Of a stretch of 64,000 bases of DNA, positions 1 through 12,948 are shown piece by piece. The DNA is from Flaccisagitta enflata. Lineage: Eukaryota; Chaetognatha; Sagittoidea; Aphragmophora. The stretch's first letter is position 1, and the number at the start of each line of letters is the position of its first letter. The notes under the pieces are model-generated. The model ran no database searches. It was given only the letters and a program-made list of their open reading frames with translations, and had not been told where the DNA came from. The stretch spans positions 84,816,001 to 84,880,000 of the forward strand of contig OZ231126.1 of NCBI GenBank assembly GCA_965153355.1, written 5' to 3'. Position numbers and translations under genes: made by a program.

Positions 1-950
1 TTCAACATTTTCCTTGTCTTTCCCTATATGAATATGGGTTATGTTTTTTAGTTCTTCCCTTATGTTTCCCTACATCAATATGGCTCTCTGTTCTTCCCTT
101 GTCTATATGTATGTGAATATAGGTAATGTTTTTCAACTCTTTCCCTGTCTTTCCCTATATCAATAGGGCGGCTACCTGAAGGGTCAAATGTGGTCAAATT
201 TTAAAACGACTCAGCCAACTAACCACACACTCTATGTCGTATTTAAATGGGAATTGTGGCAAGCGGAGATCGGTATCTGGAGAGAAAACCCGCACGGCAA
301 CACTGTAGAGTTTCAATGGGCGTAAAATTGCTTTCATATACTTTACCATTGTGTTGCCGTGCGGGTTTCTTGATCAAATACCGACCTCTGCTTGTCTGAT
401 TTACTGGCCAAATGCTGCCTAGCATGTATGGTTAGATGGCGGAGGAATTTTAAGTTTTGAGCTAAATTCACCCTTCAGGTAACCAGCCTACTATATCAAT
501 ATGGATTTTGTTTTTCTGTTCATCCTTTATCTTTCCCTGTATGAATATGGGTAATGTTTTTTAGTTCTCCTTTTGTCTTTCCCTACATCAATATGGGTAG
601 TGTTTTTCTGTTCTTGCCTTCTCTTTTCGTATATCAATATGGCTTTTGTCTCTCTGTTTGTCCCTTGTCTTTCCCTATATAAATATGGGTAATGTTTTTC
701 AGTTCTTCCCTTGTCTTCCCTTTATGAATATGGGTAATGTTTTTCAGTTCCTCCCTTGTCTTTCCCTATATGAATATGGGTAATATTTTTCAGTTCTTCC
801 CTTTTTTTTCATTTTATCAGTATGGCTTTTGTTTCTCTGTTTTTCCCTTGTCTCTCCCTTAATGAATATGGGTAATGTTATTCAGTTCTTCCCTTGTCTT
901 TCCCTATATGAATATAACTTTTGTTTCTCTATTATTTCATTATCCTATAT
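1..950. repeat. ~46-bp minisatellite (interrupted)
   Basis: Diverged tandem units of about 45-47 bp built on CCCTATATGAATATGGG followed by a T-rich segment and CCCTTGTCTTTC. Clear unit starts fall near 22, 68, 673, 718 and 763. The array is split by the fold-back element at 167-488 and resumes at about 491. It fades near 920-950 and runs off the left edge of the window. Confidence 0.85.
167..488. mobile_element. Fold-back MITE inside the minisatellite
   Basis: The ends are inverted: CTACCTGAAGGGT near 172-184 against ACCCTTCAGGTAACC near 471-485. Inner arms are also inverted, with CCCGCACGGCAACAC at 288-302 against GTGTTGCCGTGCGGG at 351-365, so almost the whole 322 bp can fold on itself. 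The loop is about 47 bp. CTATATCAATA occurs at both flanks (155-165, 491-501), which fits a target duplication, but the host minisatellite contains that word anyway. No coding capacity; superfamily not assigned. Confidence 0.8.
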
Positions 951-2285
951 TCTCACTTATTATTTCAGTATAAAAAAAAAAAATTTTAATTATTTCCACT
1001 GAACATGTTGTCAATTGCACCTGCAATTCACATGTTTGGCGACAGCCACTGGTTTCCCCTTTCCTCTGCCTTTGATTTTCTCCTTTAAAATCTATGATTT
1101 TCTTTCCTATATGACACAATGAAACTGTGCAGATTATGGTTTTAGTAATATCAAATTTTGTTTTTCTAATCAGTTTATGATTTAGTACTGCCAAAAAAAG
1201 TATTTTCCTCAAATTTTCTCCTTTTCTCTTTTTCCCCTTTGATTTCCTGCCCCATCTCCAAACCCTTTGATTTTCCCTCCCCCCATGGGAGGAACTCAGT
1301 TATATACAGGCCTGCCAAATCTTAAACTGTTAACAGATGTCGATGGTCCCTCTCTCTGCCACATCCCCACCAACACAGAGTCTGCAATGCGCTGTTGATC
1401 TTACGCGCTTGAGACTTCACATTTCCACATGACTGGCGAAATGCTCTCTCTTGGTGACAGATGTTGGCATCCTGGTTGATGCTTTTATCTTACTCTATAG
1501 TCAATCTCGACCATTCCAAGGTCTGGATCTCAAACGGAGAAGCTAGAGCCCTGCAAAGAGAAGCACTATTTTGCAAAAAAATGCACTTTTACATTGGGAT
1601 TGTAAAACTGAAATAATTTCATTCAAACTGCCAGATTAACGCCAAATGAGGTCCTTAAATTGGTCCAAGATTTAAAGGTAGAATGAACCATATGACGCAG
1701 AGCCAGATCAGACCAGCAGTTTTTATTCATCCCTTTCTATAGGCTGTTGCAATTTTTTTTACCCCTTTGGTGAAATCATGAGTGTGGTCATATATCATAC
1801 GTATACTATCTCATGCCTCAATGCCCAAAAATGAGTACCGGGCCCGAGTAATTATGTTTTATGGGTCTAAATCATTGATACAATGGTCATATCTAAAGAA
1901 AAATGAGTTCCCTTGCCCATTTCATCAGCGGGACTAATGAAGCTTTTCATCAAAACCATCACTTCTGGTACGTCAATGGTGGAACTTTTAGCTAATTCTA
2001 AGGTTATATTCACTACAAAAAAATTCTGGAGGCTTCAGGCTTAAAAGTAAGCTCATGAAAAAATTTCAAAGTGAAGATGTCGAAGTGACCATTAGATATC
2101 GATTATTTGTACTTTTTTTGTATTTTTACATCATTCAGCTATCCAACATTCAATGAGTGGAGCTCGCTCAGTGAAAATAGTGTTATTACGTGTCAGAGGG
2201 GATTATGGCTCGGTTTTTACCATAGGGAAGCCCTTCAGACATGCTAAATCGGTTTCCAATGGGAGATCATCACTATTTATAACAT
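951..2285. other. Non-coding stretch, no recognised gene
   Basis: Mostly AT-rich unique sequence. A more GC-balanced patch at about 1320-1560 has a 50-odd-codon open frame on the minus strand but no recognisable domain. I see no repeat structure or RNA gene here. Confidence 0.5.
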
Positions 2286-2287
2286 TT

Positions 2288-2456
2288 TCGAAAATATTTT
2301 CTCAGTTTTGAGAATTACAAATCTCTAAAATAAATACAAATCATGCATTTTTGAGAACACAGCGGCCTTGGTATTATAAATGGCTGGCCCGCTGTGTTTT
2401 TGTTTTTTTCATTTTCTCATTTTCTATGCAAGTTTATAATTCTCAGTGAATTAATT
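2288..2456. mobile_element. Small inverted-repeat MITE (TTATAATT-end type)
   Basis: Outer arms read CTCAGTTTTGAGAATTAC on the left and TTTATAATTCTCAGTGAATT on the right. An inner palindrome pairs ACACAGCGGCC (near 2350) with GGCCCGCTGTGT (near 2384). The right arm word TTTCTATGCAAGTTTATAATT recurs with small changes at 32290-32315 and 62274-62296, so these are probably copies of one family. Confidence 0.6.
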
Positions 2457-2930
2457 ATGGAACCTTTTTTCATCATTTTTCTCTTATCTTATCTCGAGTA
2501 GATACAGCTCGCAAGACATAGATCAAACGCACTATGATGGGTGGGCAGGGACATTAGCAAGGCCAGATGTTATCTAAATACAAATAGCTGTTGATTGGGC
2601 AGGGGCAGTGACATGCTTGGGCAGAGGCTAAAAGTATAAATATCTAAAGGGTTTGTCATTTTCCAAAACAAAGCCAGATACATCGTTACCCTAGTAATCT
2701 GTTGGCGAGCTGGAGCAGTGATGGAAAAGCTCACCGGGGCATTAGGGCAAGGTCCTTGGGGCAGGGGCAGTATTGTAAAATAACTCTTTATAAACACTAA
2801 ATTTTGTGAAAGACGGACAAACAAACCATCATCCATCATGTTAGCCTTACTGTTCAGAAATACATGACTGAACAATGGAATAAATCGAATTATTAAATGA
2901 TTCGCTTAATGAATGAAAAATGTAAGGATT
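2457..2930. other. Non-coding stretch
   Basis: Contains a degraded family-B-like body at about 2540-2830 on the minus strand (GGGCAGGGGCAGT words and a degenerate GACGGACAAACAAACC run), without clear termini. No gene seen. Confidence 0.4.
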
Positions 2931-3030
2931 GAATGAATGAATGAATGAATGAATGAATGAATGAATGAATGAATGAATGAATGAATGAAGTAAGGAAGGA
3001 AGGAATGAACTAAGGAATGAATGAATAAAT
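2931..3030. repeat. (GAAT)n microsatellite
   Basis: Pure GAAT repeats at 2931-2988, degenerating into GGAA/GAAT words to about 3030. Short GAAT tracts recur at 3638-3668 and more loosely to 3860. The repeat translates as a serine/phenylalanine/isoleucine/histidine string, which is not a gene. Confidence 0.95.
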
Positions 3031-3255
3031 AAATGGAAGCGCAATAGCTTGAGAAGCAATAGGAACAAACGCAAACATCAAACTCGCCCAAATATGATCT
3101 AGAACCAACTGCTTGCATGACTTTTTGACCGTGATTTTGGTCCCTCTCTCACTTAATTTTTTGGTCTCTTTCGTTCTCTTATATAATACCAGTAATGGCA
3201 GCTATTGCCGACCAGAAAAAAACCATAAAGGTGTTTTGTTGTTTTTTTTTAGTGA

Positions 3256-3423
3256 AACAAGGCCAAGTAGGCCAATAAGGTGCGACGTGTGTATCGTCGA
3301 ACGAACGCATTACCCGACAGACCAACCAACCAACCAACCAATGGGGGGACCAGCCAACCAATGGGGGACCAGCCAACCTACCGACACGGCAAGGTGTTGA
3401 GTCGTGTGTCCGTGACTAAAAAA
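3256..3423 (+). mobile_element. Hybrid hairpin element (family C 5' end, family D 3' end)
   Basis: The 5' end AACAAGGCCAAGTAGGCC and subterminal AAGGTGCGACG are those of family C. A run of GACCAACCAACC units follows. The 3' end GACACGGCAAGGTGTTGAGTC and GTGTCCGTGACTAAAA is like the family D element at 30511-30663. The 5' motif therefore no longer matches the 3' hairpin arm, unlike in the intact families. This suggests recombination or template switching between related elements. Confidence 0.75.
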
Positions 3424-3464
3424 GTGAAAACGGGCGTTTGCTATGCCGCAGTAATGATTTGCGA

Positions 3465-3465
<1 letters not shown>

Positions 3466-3549
<84 letters not shown>
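3466..3549. repeat. (GT)n microsatellite
   Basis: About 42 uninterrupted GT units ending in a short GCGCGC run. The alternating purine-pyrimidine tract has Z-DNA potential. Confidence 0.98.
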
Positions 3550-3556
<7 letters not shown>

Positions 3557-3639
3557 TAGTTAGGATACTGTGATTCCTTGTGACTTTACGTTTCCTTCTT
3601 TTATTCTGCGTGAACAAATTACTGCTTGACTGTTTCAAT

Positions 3640-4350
3640 GAATGAATGAATGAATGAATGAATGAATGATTGTGTGAATGGATGAATGAACGAATTAGCT
3701 AATATCCGTATGAACAGATGAAGCCTGATGCTATCATAAAGAAACGTGCTTTAAGCTCGACCTATTATTTTCTCATTGAATGAATTGATGAATGAAATAA
3801 TGAGTGATGAATGTATGACTGAAAGAATTGATGAATGAATTGATGAATGAATGAATTAATGAATATATTTCTAAGTTCGATTAACAATCAAAATATTAGT
3901 ACAATACCCGATATGGTCTTCTTCAGTATGGACATTTATGCCATTGCGAAAGATATGACGACAAAATGGATTCATTGATTTATTAATAAGTACTATAAAA
4001 AATTAAATAGATAAATGAAATAACAGAAAAAATTATAATAAAACATGTGAATGATATCATGATACCATATCATTCTTACACTGAATCAATAATAATGAAA
4101 TTGCTAAAGAAAATTAGAGAATATCTGAAAAACTCCCCAAACATACCAAAATAAGGATTTTTTATTAATCATTATTAATATTAGATATAAAAATTGATAT
4201 TTTGCATTAATTTATCTTGGAAAGTGATTAGCATACATTACCAAATAATAGTAAAAAACTTAATGACTATAAACAAATGGTTCATTTTTTGACCTTTGTG
4301 AATGGAATCTGCATGGCGGATCTTGCTCTGTGTCATATCAATTTGCATCT
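3640..4350. other. AT-rich non-coding stretch
   Basis: Scattered GAATGAAT words, then AT-rich sequence. Nothing that looks like a gene, RNA gene or element end. Confidence 0.5.
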
Positions 4351-4351
4351 T

Positions 4352-4575
4352 TCTAGTTGCGGACATGCAACTATCTTTTTTCCGTCCATCCGCCCGTCCG
4401 TCCATGGGTCGGCAGAGGTGATAGAGTCAAAAAGTGAGAAAACGAGCGTTTCAGAAGCTTTTTGTGTATGTTTGTGTGGGAATGTGGGTTGAATGGGGCG
4501 TTGGATGTGGATGGGGGTTGGCCGCCCCTGCCCACCCGTCCGCAACGATATTGTGACCCCGCGTCAGTTGTTTTT
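4352..4575 (-). mobile_element. Family A1 hairpin element
   Basis: Read on the minus strand, it starts AACAACTGACGCGGGGTCAC, has subterminal GTTGCGGACGGGTGGGCAGGGGC, a body with CCCCCATCCACATCC, a CTCGTTTTCTCAC block, a degenerate GGAC microsatellite, and the hairpin GTTGCATGTCCGCAACTAG. About 220 bp, non-coding. The same body order recurs at least nine times in the window. Confidence 0.85.
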
Positions 4576-4631
4576 ATCCGTGTGGTAAAAGATCACTTTT
4601 GCCCCCTATTCAGACAGCAGCTTTTCCCTTT

Positions 4632-4685
4632 TTTGGGCAGCGGCCCCAAAGGGCCGATGTCCTGTAGGACACAGGGTAGGCGGCG
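4632..4685 (-). mobile_element. Family F terminal fragment
   Basis: TTTTTTGGGCAGCGGCCCCA and GGGCCGATGTCCTGTAGGAC match the terminus of the full family F elements at 7908-8415 and 20755-21247. The rest of the element is missing. Confidence 0.75.
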
Positions 4686-4689
4686 AAAA

Positions 4690-6083
<1,394 letters not shown>

Positions 6084-6389
6084 CTATCAACGATTGGCCT
6101 CCAATCTCCAAATTTATTGTTTGTTTCTCTTCTTCATCTCCCCTTATTGCCCTACTTACGCACTAAATGTCCTCTCAACTGCCGGTTTTTATTGTCAGGT
6201 AGGTATGGGTTTTGGTTTGAGGGGAATCATCCACCATCTTATTTAAACGAGACCACAGTCCATTAGCAATAATGGATAATGCATAAAAATACAAATAAAT
6301 ACAAATACAAATAAAGCATTCGGGCTGTCGGCTGGAGCAGTGATTCTTAAGTGAAACTGTGAATGCAAATGATGCTGAACTTTTTAGAG

Positions 6390-6530
6390 AGAAGGATGGA
6401 TGGATGGACGAATGGATGTATTAAAGGAAGGAAAGACGGGCAGACGGATGGAAGGTCGGACAGGTAGTCATGTAGCAGACAGAGAGACGGACGGACGGAC
6501 GGACGGACCAACGGACCGACAAAGCAACGT
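6390..6530. repeat. Degenerate GACG/GATG array, decayed element
   Basis: GGATGGATGGACGAATGG words pass into GACGGACGGACGGACGGACC and GACCGACAAAGC. The AAAGC after the array is the usual family A/B spacer, so this is probably the 3' part of a decayed hairpin element whose hairpin has been lost. Confidence 0.55.
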
Positions 6531-6787
6531 GCGGATTCCGAATCAAAGAAAGAATTCTGCTTATCCTCGCCTCTTCCGTAATTATTGGATCCTCCGTCTT
6601 GACCGCCGACGAAATTTTCCGGCCGAAACATTTTTCCGTCTCCTCCGCTTAAAACGGTTTCTAGTCTCGCCCCTTCCAAATCAACGCCGATCGCGCGAGG
6701 AACGTAACAAGAACCGCCAAAACCTTTTTTTTTAGGGGGCAATGGATAATTTGAGGACAGAGGAGCGTTTTGAGAAACGAGACCCAC

Positions 6788-6906
6788 CAACCTCCATAAC
6801 TGGCTGTGTCCGTCGGTTGGTCGGTTGGTTGGTCAGTTGGTCTGTCGGTAACGCAAACGTTTGACGATCCACACGGCGCACCATATTGGCCTACTTGACC
6901 ATGTTG
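6788..6906 (-). mobile_element. Family C element, hairpin end lost
   Basis: On the minus strand: GGCCAATATGGTGCGCC, then a TCGTCAAACG body, TTACCGACAGACC microsatellite units, and GACACAGCCAGTTATGGAGG where the element stops before the usual hairpin. The 5' end is diverged (ACATGGTCAAGTAGGCC). Confidence 0.75.
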
Positions 6907-7001
6907 TATTTAGTGCATGAGTTAGGTAGCGCGAATAAAGCAGCCCCTTGAGGGCATCTAAACAAATGTGGAAGAGGTACATTGGTGAGGTAAGAAACAG
7001 A

Positions 7002-7019
7002 GACACACACACACACACG

Positions 7020-7109
<90 letters not shown>

Positions 7110-7146
7110 CACACACACACACACACACGCATCCACAAACACATAC
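7002..7146. repeat. (CA)n microsatellite
   Basis: Two interruptions (CGAACA near 7018, CAAACT near 7106) in an otherwise pure CA run, followed by CA-rich sequence to about 7225. Confidence 0.97.
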
Positions 7147-7449
7147 ACATGTACTCATACACACTCACACGCACCTACACCCACCCACATTCCCCCGACA
7201 GCGCCCACATACAAACACACAATATGTGACAATAAAAAAATAAAAAAAGCTGAGATCTCGTGAGTCAATTAGAGAAAAAACAAACAAAAAAGCAATTGTT
7301 AGTATGGAATGTAAGGAAGCCATCAGGTGAATAGACCAGAAAGGTCAAACTCAAAAATACAAAACAGGATGTGACACTCGGAGTACCTAAGGGGTAAGGA
7401 CGAATGTGAACGTCATTGTCGTCATCATATATACCTCTGTAGTAGTTTC

Positions 7450-7595
<146 letters not shown>

Positions 7596-7699
7596 CCTCA
7601 AAGAATAGAATTCATGGTACATTTTTCACATTAATTTTCGTATCCTAAGAAACTGCGCAAGATGAGAAAGAAGATGCAATAGCAGCCCAAAGGCAGTAA

Positions 7700-7850
7700 G
7701 AGTCAGCGGTATCCGTGCCCTGTTTGAGTAGTATGTTATTTAGGTTGAGGGGGAGCAGGGCAGCGACTCCGAAGGGAACAAAGTCCTGTAGAACACAGGG
7801 GGAATCTGTCCGTCCATCTGTCTGTCCTTCCGTCTGCCTTCTTTCAGTCC
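7700..7850 (+). mobile_element. Family F 5' part
   Basis: GGTCAGCGGTATCCGTGCCC, GGTTGAGGGGGAGCAGGGCA and GTCCTGTAGAACACAGGG, then a CCGTCCATCTGTCTGTCC array. This is the same 5' order as the complete copy just downstream. The 3' part is absent, so it is either truncated or was overrun by the next copy. Confidence 0.7.
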
Positions 7851-7907
7851 AAGATGCCCTGTTATTCAAACTCTCGTTGAACAACATGGAGAGATGACAA
7901 CTAGTCA

Positions 7908-8415
7908 TCCAAGGATCGCACATGGTCAGCGGTACCCGATGCCCTGCTGAGTGATCCAGTGAAGAAGTGGAGTGAGAGCAGGGCAGCGGCCCCAAAGGGT
8001 CGATGTCCTGTAGAACACAGGGGGGAATTTCGAGACGTCCTTCCATCCTTAGGGGGCCCTAGATGGCTGATTTATGCCACTGAAGGCATATCTGAAGGTT
8101 GGAGGGCATAATTAAGGCTTGGAGAGCAGATTTGAGGTTTGGCGGGCTGGTTATAAGCTGGGAGGGCTGATTGAAGGTCTGGAGGGCAGATTTGAGGTCT
8201 GAGAGGCAGATTTAGGGCATGGGAGGGGGGCTGATTTGAAGCCAAGAGGGCTGATTTTAGGCCCCAGAGGGCTAAATTGAGTCCTGGGAGGGCTAATTTG
8301 AGGCCTTGATGGTCAGCGGGGGGGAGGGGGACGGACGGAAGGACGAAAGGACGGACATCTCAAAATTCCCCCCTGTGTTCTACAGGACATTGGCCCTTTG
8401 GGGCCGCTGCCCAAA
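7908..8415 (+). mobile_element. Family F element, near complete
   Basis: Starts GGATCGCACATGGTCAGCGG, then GCAGGGCAGCGGCCCCAAAG and a TGTCCTGTAGAACACAGGGG segment to GAGACGTCC. The middle (about 8045-8310) is imperfect repeats of about 20-30 bp of the GGAGGGCAGATTTGAGGTCT type. A GGACGGACGGAAGGACG array comes next. The 5' segment then returns inverted (CCCCTGTGTTCTACAGGACA) and ends with the hairpin CGGCCC-TTTG-GGGCCG-type and CTGCCCAAAAA. Inverted ends, internal tandem repeats, a tetranucleotide microsatellite and a terminal hairpin are also features of HINE/DINE-1-like elements. Confidence 0.8.
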
Positions 8416-8426
8416 AAGCAGTACAT

Positions 8427-9017
8427 GGACAACAGTACCCATGCCCTTCTTAGGTAGTTTGTAGGTTAAGTTGAGGGGGCGCAGGCCAGAATCTGGGTCT
8501 CCAAGGCAAGAATTTGGTCTCAGGGACCAATATCTTGGTCTCAGAGGCCAGGATTTGAGTCTCTGAGGCCAGGATTTGGGTCTCTGAGGCCAGGACTTAG
8601 TTGTTTTAGGCCAGAACCTGAGTCTCAGAGGCCAAAGTCAGGGTCCCAGAGTTCAAGATCTGGGTTTTAGAAGCCAGAATCTAGGTGTAAGGGGCCAAAA
8701 TGATAGAACTCAGCCCCGGAATTCAGGTTTTCTAGCCAGATTTAGACCATTTTGCTTAGATTCAGACCATTTTACTTGGATTTGGGCTATTTTGCTTGGA
8801 TTTGGGCCATACAGTTTGCATTTGAGCCCCAAAGGAGACGAAGCCCTGAGGATAGGGCACAGGAGGGACGTACATATGGACGTACGTACGGATGTATGGA
8901 CGGACAGACGGATTGACGGATTGACGGATGGACAGACAGACAGACGGACAAACAGATTCCCCCTGCGTTCTACAGGATGTCGTCCCCTTTGGAGTCGCTG
9001 CCCAAAAAGGCAACACT
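8427..9017 (+). mobile_element. Family F element, second copy in tandem
   Basis: Begins 10-12 bp after the previous copy with CAGTACCCATGCCCTTCTTA and GGTTAAGTTGAGGGGGCGCA. The middle is a different set of ~25-30-bp repeats (GTCTCTGAGGCCAGGATTTG at about 8480-8700), then TTTGCTTGGATTTGGGC repeats at 8750-8820. A GACGGACAGACGGATTGACG array follows, and it ends CCCTTTGGAGTCGCTGCCCA plus AAAAA. The 5' inverted segment is missing. Confidence 0.7.
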
Positions 9018-9019
9018 TT

Positions 9020-10030
9020 AAAACAGCAGCTGTAAGCATTTGGTATTAGCTCCTTCTCTTCCTTTTCAAAGAGATTTCTATTTAGATATGCTTTAATATG
9101 CCATCAAGGCAGCTTCTCCGTTGAGACAGAGAGGGCAGCACGGTTCGGTCACTGGGATGGGGAAAATCCTGCTTCAAACAAAAACACATCGAAAAACCCG
9201 CAGCTATGCATCCTTGGTGAATGGTGTCCGTTCATAGGCCCATCCATTCGTTGGTTCGTCCATTTAACTTCTAGGACGCTCTCAAAACCGACACACTCAT
9301 CCTCGCTTGATTCTGGTCGTGTATGCGTACAATTACAACCCAGAAACCACAGGAACAGAATTGCATTCCAGCTGAAAATTAATGATGGGCAGAATTCTGC
9401 AGAATAATGATCGTTTTCAGCGTCACATCTTAATAAAGACAGATTGCAAAAGTAATGGCCGAAAAAAAAACGGGTTAACCTATGTTTCAGACCAGTAAAA
9501 TAACGCAGCTGGACTTGCCGACTCAGACTTAGAGCGATGAGAACCACTTCAAATCATAGCGCACCATGAAAAGTTTACAAATCAGCCGATTGGCCGACAG
9601 ATAGACAGACCGACAGCAAACGATACCAGCGACAGCTCGCGTTTTCAGTGATAAGTCGAAGCGATAGATCTACCGACCGGCAACCACCACTTTTTGCAGC
9701 GGTGGCTCGTGTGAAAACTCGGTTAAAGGCGACGTCGAGAAAAAAAGTTTTAAACGCGCTTAAAGTATTCGCTTGTGGCAGACAGCAAGGCCGGGTACGC
9801 GGCAGAGACAGTTGCGCGTGGTTTAGCTGAGGCTATATTGTCATCTGGCGGTTGAAAATAAAATGTGCTTGTGACGGATGTTCAGATGTACAAGAGCGAA
9901 ATGGCCAGCGAGAAGTCTCAATACCAGACAAACCAAGATTACCCTCCTCGGATGGATGGACGTATAGACTCGAAAAACGATTAGACCTTGAAATTGACGC
10001 TCATAGTCATACTGCGATAATTTAAAGAAA
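9020..10030. other. Non-coding stretch with decayed repeat
   Basis: No gene recognised. A short GGCCGACAGATAGACAGACC patch at 9592-9615 looks like a relic of a hairpin-element microsatellite. The rest is unique by eye, GC-balanced at 9600-9840, with no splice-flanked frame I could support. Confidence 0.4.
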
Positions 10031-10258
10031 AACAAGTGACGCGGGGTCACAATATCGTTGCGGACTGGTGGGAAGGGGCATCCAACCCTTATCCACACCC
10101 AAACTCCCACCCCACACACAAACATGCACAAAAAGTATCCAAAATGCTATTTTTTCCCCTCTTCAACTCGATCATAACGGACCAATGGACGGACGGACCA
10201 ACGGATGGACGGGGGGTCGGACAAAGCCTCACATAGAGTTGCGTGTCCGCAATTAAAA
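10031..10258 (+). mobile_element. Family A1 hairpin element, complete
   Basis: AACAAGTGACGCGGGGTCAC, TCGTTGCGGACTGGTGGG, a CCACACCCAAACTCCCACCC body, then TTCAACTCGATCATAACGGA, a GGACGGACC array and AAAGCCTCACATAGAGTTGC. It ends with GCGTGTCCGCAATTAAAA, one substitution from the consensus hairpin arm. About 228 bp, non-coding. Confidence 0.9.
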
Positions 10259-11900
10259 CGATACTTGGTTGGTGAGAGCTAACGTCTTCACTTGACGTTG
10301 AATAATGGAAATGCTGTAACCCCTATCAAGACAGGGGAATGGGAATGTTACCACCGCCTCGGTTTTTTTTCTTTTTTTAAATTCCTTTTTCCATGCTTTT
10401 ATCTCCACCTCTGAACTTGCCTCTACAAAGTGATCATAACGAGTTGTATGGTGTATATACATAGAGTCATAGACCATGACCATAGGTTAATTCCGCGCAT
10501 CGGGGTCCGCCCAAAAAACCCTGACTCTCCACCATTGTAGAAGTGTCATCGCTTCTGCTGATGCATTGAATAAGGTCACAAAGGTTGGGTGACATACCTA
10601 ACTACCTGGTGCGCCATACCAAACCAATTTTTGCTCCTCCAACTGCCCCTATGGGGTCCAAAACAGGGGTAGAAGGGCCTTTTTTGGCCTGTCCCGATTT
10701 TGTCCCTGTAAGCAAAAAGCTAGTTTAAGCAATCAAAAAATGTCAAGCAGAGTCATCCAATAGCTTGTAAGCCATCTCTATCCATCCATTGATATGTGCA
10801 AAAAATTTGAACTCAATAACTCAACTGTAAGACGAAAAAAAATTACTTCAAATTATAATACTCTTCCCCTTCATTTTTCTGTTATTTTCATCTCAAAATG
10901 AGATAAGCCGACAGTTTTTTTTGTAAGCCTATGATTGTTCAAACATTAAGCATTTTTTCTTTTGTCATTGCATTAACAACTAGTTGAACGACATTTCCTC
11001 CAAATTTCAAGGATTTTTTCCATTTCATTTTGGAGAAATCAACATTTTCCTAGAGTGTTACAATTCAAAGGTGCTCCTTGTTGGTAGTGTCACATTTGTG
11101 TCACACTATGATTCATACTCTGTCAAGGCATAGTAACATGATTAACGGAAAGTTCATCTACATGATGAGAAAGATGGTGAAATTCTGTACCTACATCTAA
11201 AATTTCAAGCCTTAACTCTAATTCGTTTGGTCACAATGAAATTACAAAGTTGATCAGTTCTGAAATAGGGAGTGAATTGTAACGCTCGCCGACGAGGCCT
11301 CGTAGTTAATTCTTTGTTTCCACACAGCGCTTCTCACACAAAGGCGCGATGCTTTTGTGTCTCAATTTAGTAAAATTTCTTAAAATTCAAATTGGCTTAT
11401 CCCAAAAACTATTTGAGCTAGCCCAATGAAATTTTGCATGGTTGTTACCTAGATCAAGAGGGTTCTTCACCTTTATTCTGGTGTGTCTTAAAGAATGCCG
11501 AGGAGTCCCGACAGACCAACCAACCTACCAGAAAAAAAATTGAAAAAACGGCATAACTTTTGAAATAATTGTCCGATCTGGTTGAAATTTTGCATGAAGC
11601 TTCCGTTAAAGATGCCTCGTCACTGGCATGAATCAGAGCTCGGCAAAAAAATTTTTTCCTCCAACAGCCCACCCAGCCAGAAATGGTGCTTATAGAGATT
11701 TTTTCAAAAAACTCAAAATTTTTTTAAAAAATTCAGAAACATGATCATACATGATTGCTTGAACACATTCATCAAAAAATTGACTGTCATATTGATTTCT
11801 TCATTGTATTTAACTAAATTTATTATTAGTACACTTGCAAAAAAATGTGTAATTGGGCCTAATTTGTATGAAAAATGAGCTCACGTAAGAAAATCCAAGT
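10259..11900. other. AT-rich non-coding stretch
   Basis: No gene, RNA gene or clean element ends. Words such as ATTTGAGCTAGCCC (about 11412) recur in the fold-back at 38.8-40.6 kb, so part of this is probably old, decayed transposon sequence. Confidence 0.4.
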
Positions 11901-11904
11901 ATCA

Positions 11905-12874
11905 ATTCATACATGATATACTATCTAGAACATATGTATATCGACAGGCATTTAAAGCAATAACTGTATAAAGAATAAAAATATTACATAAAAATCAGTG
12001 AGATTCAGAAACTACTTCGAATTTCTGACCAAATGCCGCAAGTCGCATACTTTTAGCTCAAGCCGTTTAGAAATGACTAGCAAAACAAGATTGATACTCC
12101 AATCAAAAAATATGAAAAAAAATGCATCTAGTTTCTTTACAAGTTCCTAAGTTTCTTTTCAGATAGATTGGAGGTTTTTTCCACGCTATTTTTGGTCCTC
12201 ATCAATGCCTGGCGGGACTTGGGTCCCGAGGCCCCGGCATGCCGGGACATCACCTTGTCCCGAATTCCCGGGACTCGATGCTTATCCCGGCCCTCTGCCT
12301 CTTTCTTCTCCTCCTCCTCCTCCTTCTTCTTATCTATCCGTTTTTGACAATATGGTGGAAATAGTTTTTTTCCATATCTTTTCTTTCATTCACGGGAGAT
12401 ATTCTGTGATCATTATAGAATTGAAAAAAAAATATGATAAGTTTTATAAATAAATTGTTTAGATATAATTTTTTTTCTAATTCTTTATAGAAGATTCTCA
12501 TTTTTATTTTTCATGTTTCATTTTTAACTCTTCATTCTTTTTTTCTTTTTTCAGTCTTTTTTTTATATTTATTGAATATCATATTGTTACTTTAATTTTT
12601 CTACTTGCTTTTTAAAATTGTTTTCATGTCTTTTATTTTCTGTCATTGTCATTTTGTGTATCTTTCATTTTCTTTCTATTTTTTCACTTCTTTCAAATTC
12701 ATTTGTATGTACATCTCAATAAGAAATATACATAGACTTTTTTGTTTTGAAATAATTTAACAACACATTTCAAAATGATCGATTATTCTCCCATGTGATT
12801 AACTCGAGAATTTAGGGATCATTAGAATTGCTGAAATGAATTAGTCTTTTCCCTCACTTTCTCTTTTTCTCTCT

Positions 12875-12948
<74 letters not shown>

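Noticed and set aside
1320-1560. GC-balanced patch with a ~53-codon minus-strand frame (DANICHQERAFRQSCGNVKS) and a CCAG acceptor-like site
   Set aside because: Cysteines and histidines do not match a zinc-finger spacing I know. No donor or partner exon. Not strong enough to list as a gene.
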